Source: Corbicula japonica
Lineage: Eukaryota; Mollusca; Bivalvia; Venerida; Cyrenidae
Direction: 5' to 3'
DNA length: 64,000 nucleotides
Assembly: GCA_038501625.1 (NCBI GenBank)
Contig: JAZAYU010000009.1
Coordinates: 6,190,396 to 6,254,395, forward strand
This document shows, in pieces, positions 56,912-64,000 of the stretch; the first letter of the stretch is position 1, and every line of letters begins with the position of its first letter. The notes under the pieces are model-generated. The model made no database searches. It was not told where the DNA came from and saw nothing but the letters and a program-made list of their open reading frames with translations. The position numbers and the translations under genes were made by a program.

Positions 56912-57219
56912 AAACATTATTTTATAAAAGTACACCTTTTTTTCTTTTACTTGTAAAAACTCATTTGAAATCGTTTTACTACTCGTACATCTGGTTTTAG
57001 AATACCCTTTGAATAGTGTTTTTCTACAATTTTATTTGTGACATTATGCAACCGTATAGGCTATAAATGCATTTTACTTTAGTCCATACACGCAAAATAT
57101 TCAGTTATAAAATACTTCACACTATACCGGTAGTTTACACGGAAAAATAACAGTCCTTATGAGTTTTAAAAGAATGGAAATTTTAAAATTAAAATTAAAC
57201 AAACAAAAGTGGCTAAAAC

Positions 57220-57300
57220 ATTAATTCGAACCCACGAGTTAACGTCTTTATTCTCGAATTTAATTAAACACTTTTACCGACTGCGCTTTAAGCGGGCTTC
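57220..57300 (-). repeat. second tRNA-like SINE head, opposite strand
   Basis: Minus strand carries GCGCAGTCGGTAAAAG (A-box region) and GGGTTCGAATT (B box) about 50 nt apart. Confidence 0.35.
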
Positions 57301-58799
57301 TTACAAATTTGTAGCTTATTAAAATTGGTTATACATAACATATCGATTTAAATTTAGATCGTAAAGTTTACGAAATATACCGACTACAGGGTCAAATTCA
57401 AGAGTGCCAGGTCAATGTTTTTGGACAATAACAACGTCTTTCATAACAAGTGCTACGAGAATCGCCTGTTGAACGTGTATTTGTCGATTGGATTTCTCAT
57501 TACAATACATACAAAATCTCCTCATTTTTGAACTGTCTACTATGCTTTTGCGACAATCAGTTCGCTATATCCGTTAGATGATACAATCGGTTTATATACA
57601 ATGATATTTAATTTTAGAGTTTTAACCCTGTGGATTTGGTCGTCCAAAGGCTGGCGGTATGTTTATCTCAAAATTGAGTGACAGTCATTTTTTTTTAAAT
57701 CTGGCTGGACAGTGCGATGACGAAAAGTGCAATGCTTTAAGGTATTGCGCCTTTCGCCATTGCTTTGCCATATGTTAAGTTTTCCACATGTTACTGAAAC
57801 CGAGCGAGTGGTTGCCAAGACACCGAATAGTCCTACATCATAATGTACGGTATTTCATATGGCCATGATTTCCGCTAGTATTGTTCTCCAGTCTCATTCA
57901 TAAAGTGCCAGAAACATGCGCATCTCCAGTTAGTGAAGCTTCAAATAATGTTCAAGTATAATTCCGACTCACGGTTGCAGAGGTCTTATACACTAGGGAA
58001 ATTAATAACTTTGTGAACTCATTAAACAAGATGTCAACCTTTGCCCCTTTTCATAAAGCCAGTGGTTGTTGCGATATACCTAGGGCCAAAGCAAGACGTA
58101 TGCACGAGGTGGCGACATTTTTAAGCTTTACCCCACTTGAAAAGAGCATGTTTAAGAGCTGTTTGAAATTGCGTGACAGGTAATGTCAATATAGTGGGAT
58201 AAAGTCTCATGCCAATAGTTTTTTGTCGATGGACAAACAAGAGGCACTTCTTGACCGCCCTTCAATTTTTTGACATTGCTGATTGACCACGGCATCCCAA
58301 TCGCTTCTGGAGATCAATGCCAGGAACTTACTTGGGCGAAATTCACAAGTATATTCGATGTTTTCAAACTTGTTATCTGGTGGTCACCATTGCTCATCAC
58401 AAGCCTGCAGTTCCAGGGTCAAAAAAGCCAGTATCAAATAGCACATTTTTTAACGACATGCATTCAGATCAATATTAAGTCTTTGATGTAAAACATTTAA
58501 TACTTTTAACATGTTTTATGAACATTCAAGTAAATACTTATTGTTGTATTGTAAAGCCCACACCTATTACCAATTATTAGCACAATGGTAATAATGACCC
58601 AATTATCTAATTTGTACAAGGAATGATTTTCCTTTGAGCAGGAAATGCAGGATCACTTGCAAAATAATCTATAATAATAAATAGGAAGAATAATGGCATA
58701 ATGGGCATGTTGACAAAGAAATAAATCAGAGGGTAAAAGACATTTTTCTTTCTTTATTGTCTGTATATAGTTAACACAATATACAGGGAGATATGATGT

Positions 58800-60523
<1,724 letters not shown>

Positions 60524-61862
60524 TTTGCTTCAATGCCCTGAAAAAAGGACACCATTTATAGAATGATAAAGACAATGCAAATTAAAATGTTTACAACAGG
60601 ATTAAAGGGATTATTAAGATCAATCTCTTTTAAAAAAGCAGAATGGCAGGTGTCAAAAGCACTATAGATCAGTGCTACCGCCCATTTACTTGTAAACAAT
60701 TTTAAAAATAATACAAATTTATCTGTACATAGTATTGTTAATCATGACATGAACAGATTTTTAAAATAACATTGGCATCAAATTCAATCACTAGTCAATC
60801 ATCATTCAATATGTAAAATAACAAGTTAGGTGGCAGACATCCTATGGTCTAAATTATTTTACAACTTGTTAAACAAGTGTTTTTTAACTTTAGTTTTAAC
60901 TTGAATGAAAAATAATATTAATTAGGCTATGCCTAGGTACGGCAAAAGCATTTTCCAAATAATACAACTTCATTGATATAGTTCACTTTCCTCGAGTTCT
61001 GATTGAAGAATTTGTCTTTTCAACCTATCTTTGATCTTGACTGGACTTAGTATAGATTTAGATTTGGTACAAGTAGCACTGAATGAACCAATTGTTCACA
61101 ATTACAAAACATAATACTAGGTGCGGTCAGCAGTACTGGAACCAACCTGTAATAAGAATGTCATACCACCAGTCTTTATATTGTTGTTTTTTTTAAAGAA
61201 AGAAATAAATTGCAAACATGCAGTTGTCAGGAAAGCACTTTAATCCATTTTAAGGTAATGAATTACAAGCACACAGTCAGAATCATATGCAGAATCATTG
61301 TGGTAGAAAAATATGCAAGCCAGGAATTTTTTTCAGAGACCAATGACAACTGAACAAACCCAAGTCCAGAGGAGCGGATCAAAACAATACATGTTTAAAG
61401 CTGGACTCTGATATTGAGGAGTCTCCCAAATGTTACATTTTATTTCTTTTATTGATCATGTGTCCATCATGATCTACATATATATTCTGGTTTCTCTGAA
61501 CTCTTTCAGTCAGCACTGTAAAATGGTTGTTCCACAGTCCTTGAGTAAACATTTAGTATTTTTGATTTTGTTAATGGTGTGTATGATTGATATGTATATC
61601 GTGTCTGGCTCTGCATAGTAACATTGATAATTGATATTCTCATTAACACCGTATCAACGTTAATTTGCAAAACATCATGTGCAGCTTTAATCTTACACAT
61701 TGTTGCCCAGCCATTTCTTAGAATCATTGAATTGTAATACGGAGTGATGGAACCATTGGTTAGGCCATGAGTGACAGTAGCAATATCTTTCACAGAACCA
61801 GTTCTCAATTATATGCTTGCAGATCATAATCATGTAGTGAAAAGTTTTAGAAACAACTCTAT
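60524..61862. other. RPS9 upstream / first-intron region
   Basis: The acceptor at 60539-60538 (minus) shows a spliced leader. The rest is AT-rich with no repeat recognised. Minus-strand open frames at 61506-61808 and 61693-62070 overlap each other and the transposon, and look fortuitous. Confidence 0.4.
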
Positions 61863-63022
61863 GTAGAGCCCACAGGTGTTCGGCATGTTGGACCCAGTCA
61901 AACCCCCTTTCCCTCACACTACTACCCTCCCTTGAAGAAAAACAAGCTCTACAGAAACATTTTTTTTCTTGATATATATATTTTAACAAGGTAGATATCT
62001 TCACTATTGAAAAATGCATATCTATCTGCTTTGAGCCCTGTAACTCTTTGAAATACTGCTCAATTGTCACAAACTATGGCTCATATTTCGCGGGATAGAT
62101 GTATTAGCACATACCATCACAGAAATCATTTACTTTCCGTGGAATTCGGTAGCAAACACATCGCTAACTCGAGAAATGCTTTGGTCGGCTCTCGTCAGAC
62201 CGATCCGTAATGGCCAAATTTACATCAGTAAAACCATATATTGACATGGCTTTACGTACGAACTATGCACTCTTTCGAAGAAATACAATGTATTGGTTCA
62301 CTCACCAGGCCGCAATACCGTTGTTTTTGCGTGTACTTTGCAGGATTGCAATAAATTTATCATCGTATTTTGGTTGAACTAAACTTCAGCCACATCATCT
62401 AGACGCTTGAAAAGGTGAAGGTCGTGGAGGTGTCTCATTCGGATAACGGGAAGAGACGGAAAGTCAAGGACGTTTTGCAAGCGCTTGAAATGACAAAGAT
62501 CAATGAACACTACAAGATAAAATTCCTGAAATAACGGCTGCGCTGCTTACAGGAAGCGAAAATCCATTATTCAACTGATAGTAAGTGAACTTATACATTG
62601 TATTTCTTCGAAAGAATGCGTAGTTCGTACTTAAAGCCATGTCGATATATGGTTTTACTGATGTAAATTTGGCCATTACGGATCGGTCTGACGAGAGCCG
62701 ACCAAAGCATTTCTCGAGTTAACGATGTGTTTGCTACCGAATTCCACGGAAAGTAAATGATCTCTGTGATGGTATGTGCTAATACATCTATCCCACGAAA
62801 TATGAGCCATAGTTTGTGACAATTGAGCAGTATTTCAAAGAGTTACAGGGATCAAAGCAGACAGATATGCATTTTTCAATAGTGAAGATATCTACCTTGT
62901 TAAAATATATATCAAGAAAAAAACAATTTTCTGTAGAGCTTTTTTTTCTTCAAGGGAGGGTAGTAGTGTGAGGGAAAGGGGGTTTGACTGGGTCCAACAT
63001 GCCGAACACCTGTGGTAGAGCC
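61863..63022. mobile_element. hAT-like fold-back transposon with 435-bp arms and 8-bp TSD
   Basis: Element 61871-63014 (1144 bp). Both ends are CACAGGTGTTCGGC inverted to each other. Arms 61871-62304 and 62581-63014 match at about 95% with few indels. It is flanked by a perfect 8-bp duplication GTAGAGCC at 61863-61870 and 63015-63022. The 276-bp loop is unique in this window and more GC-rich. An 8-bp duplication fits hAT, and also other 8-bp-TSD groups, so the superfamily is provisional. No transposase is seen, so it is non-autonomous. It lies in or upstream of the RPS9 promoter region. Confidence 0.88.
62403..62534 (+). pseudogene. 43-codon ORF in the loop of the fold-back transposon
   Basis: After CTAG at 62399-62402 (a possible splice acceptor) an open frame runs to TAA at 62532-62534, with residues such as EKVKVVEVSHSDNGK and KDVLQALEMTKINEHYK. 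Codons favour G/C in third position, unlike the AT-rich surroundings. It reads like the last exon of a cellular gene captured by the element, or like residual element coding. I recognise no family. Confidence 0.35.
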
Positions 63023-63952
63023 ATGCTAAGACAATGAAAAAAAAACAGTTGCCATTCCCTGGAACATCAATATTTGAATACTGAACTCCATTAATACACT
63101 TATTGTTGCAGTGGCCTGGTTGTTTTTTTTCTGGTTGTTTTATTACTTGCTGAGTAACTATGTTCTGTTAATATTGAAGTGTCAATTTGTTGTACACTTT
63201 GTTCATTTATAGCATTAGAAGTGTTTTGGTCTTATGCATGAAACCCTTCTTTCAATAACACTTGGATTTAACTAGTAACTATGCTCATTCAAAATGGTGA
63301 AATGCATTCTTAAAATTCTGTTAATCATAAAGAATGTCAAGTTTACATATTTGCATGTATTGAAATTTATTATTAATTAAAAATTATAATAAAAATAAAA
63401 TAAAAAACAATTTGAGTGATGGAATCGACCTGCATATTTATCTTCACGTTTACATTAATAGGACGACTATAGACCTAAGAATTACAAATGCTCTTATGCC
63501 TTAGTCTTAGAATGATCATGGCTGAAACTCCTATGCAACAGATTTGAAATAATCGTCAATGTACAGAAAAATGTGTTATTTTCATGAAAAAAAATATTTT
63601 AAATTAATTTTACACTGCAGTAGATATTTTACCCACAAAAAATTGGTATGCCACTTCTTCTGTATAGCTAGAGTCTAGTGTGCGGCATCGCTAGAGTCTA
63701 GTGTTCAGCAGACGTACACCATTACACGGACCTTAACGGGAATCAGGTTATTAGCAAACAACTTTGTTTGACTGTGTAGCAAAATAGTCATGCCGGCGTT
63801 CTTTTTGAGAACGAAATACATTGAACCGAGAAAAACAAATTTTTTGTGGGATAATTCAATTTCAGTAGCGGCTTGCTTATTTATGACGAAAATCGAAAAT
63901 GGTTAAAATTTGCATGTATGGTAGAGACCGTTTAAATATCTTTAGAAAAAAA
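63023..63952. other. AT-rich spacer right of the fold-back element
   Basis: No ORF or repeat of note apart from a direct repeat 'gctagagtctagtgt' at about 63668 and 63690. It may contain the RPS9 start site or the promoter of the edge gene. Confidence 0.4.
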
Positions 63953-63964
63953 ACTTCCGGAAGT
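63953..63964. promoter_or_regulatory. palindromic ETS/GABP-type site
   Basis: ACTTCCGGAAGT is a perfect 12-bp palindrome containing the ETS core GGAA on both strands. It sits directly before a candidate first exon and could serve both directions. Confidence 0.4.
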
Positions 63965-63966
63965 TA

Positions 63967-63989
63967 ATGGCCGCTAGAAAAGGACACGG
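63967..63989 (+). CDS. candidate first coding exon of another gene, cut by window end
   Basis: ATG at 63967 opens eight codons (MAARKGHG) and then GTAAAT, a good splice donor at 63990. A palindromic ETS site ACTTCCGGAAGT ends 3 bp before the ATG at 63953-63964, the kind of site found at CpG-type housekeeping starts. The rest would lie beyond the window. The product cannot be named. Alternatively, the same block could belong to a minus-strand leader. Confidence 0.35.
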
Positions 63990-64000
63990 GTAAATATCCC

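Larger units (their letters stand above)
55000..58752. other. spacer downstream of RPS9
   Basis: AT-rich, no supported gene. Two tRNA-like SINE heads lie at 56845-56911 (plus) and 57220-57300 (minus). Confidence 0.5.

Noticed and set aside
61506..62070. Two overlapping minus-strand ORFs (100 and 125 aa)
   Set aside because: They use different frames, cross the transposon border at 61871, and show no family or splice support.
61863..63022. Palindrome as an assembly artefact or duplicated RPS9 promoter
   Set aside because: The arms differ at about 5% and a perfect 8-bp target duplication flanks the whole unit, so insertion of an element explains it better.

Overview
The window reads as nuclear DNA of an animal, most likely a bivalve mollusc. 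Genes are intron-rich with canonical GT/AG junctions, proteins resemble human orthologues over their whole length, and introns and spacers are AT-rich and packed with short repeats. Several repeat types, such as elements starting TTTTTATGCCCCC, tandem units rich in 'aaggtcaaggtcac', and TTAA-flanked elements built on 'gatcctgatcag', are ones I associate with clam-like bivalves. The taxon is an inference from the repeats; I could not search a database.

Layout. (1) 2-10978, plus: last ten coding exons of a REXO5-type DEDDh 3'-5' RNA exonuclease, with its 5' end outside the window. Its introns carry a 952-bp hAT-type MITE with a perfect 8-bp target duplication, a 706-bp TTAA-flanked fold-back element, TTAA MITEs and a tandem-repeat element. 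(2) 13918-20268, minus: complete MBOAT7 (lysophosphatidylinositol acyltransferase), 7 coding exons, 458 aa, convergent with gene 1. (3) 21750-27626, plus: complete alpha-tubulin, 451 aa, head-to-head with MBOAT7. Its first coding exon is only the ATG, under a CCAAT/TATA promoter; the 4.3-kb first intron holds a candidate second start exon 20 bp after paired CRE sites. (4) 29881-43191, minus: complete RADIL (RA, FHA, DIL and PDZ domains), 11 coding exons, 1397 aa. (5) 43.2-58.8 kb: no confident gene; repeats, a LINE 3' remnant, SINE heads, and one ORF with a signal peptide. (6) 58800-60523, minus: complete ribosomal protein S9, 192 aa, 4 coding exons. (7) Upstream of RPS9, a 1144-bp fold-back transposon (61871-63014) with 435-bp arms at roughly 95% identity, a perfect 8-bp target duplication, and a unique loop carrying a 43-codon ORF. 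(8) At the right edge, a 12-bp ETS palindrome precedes a possible first exon of another plus-strand gene.

The exon models of MBOAT7, tubulin, RADIL and RPS9 were built by hand from reading frame, splice sites and remembered human homologues. Each sums to an exact multiple of three with consistent junction phases, which supports them. The five genes do not form a pathway: they are housekeeping RNA processing/translation (REXO5, RPS9), lipid remodelling (MBOAT7), cytoskeleton (tubulin) and Rap-linked adhesion signalling (RADIL). MBOAT7 and RPS9 are also close neighbours in human 19q13.42, so part of the order may be ancient. I found no rRNA gene, intact tRNA gene, CRISPR array or prokaryotic-type system.
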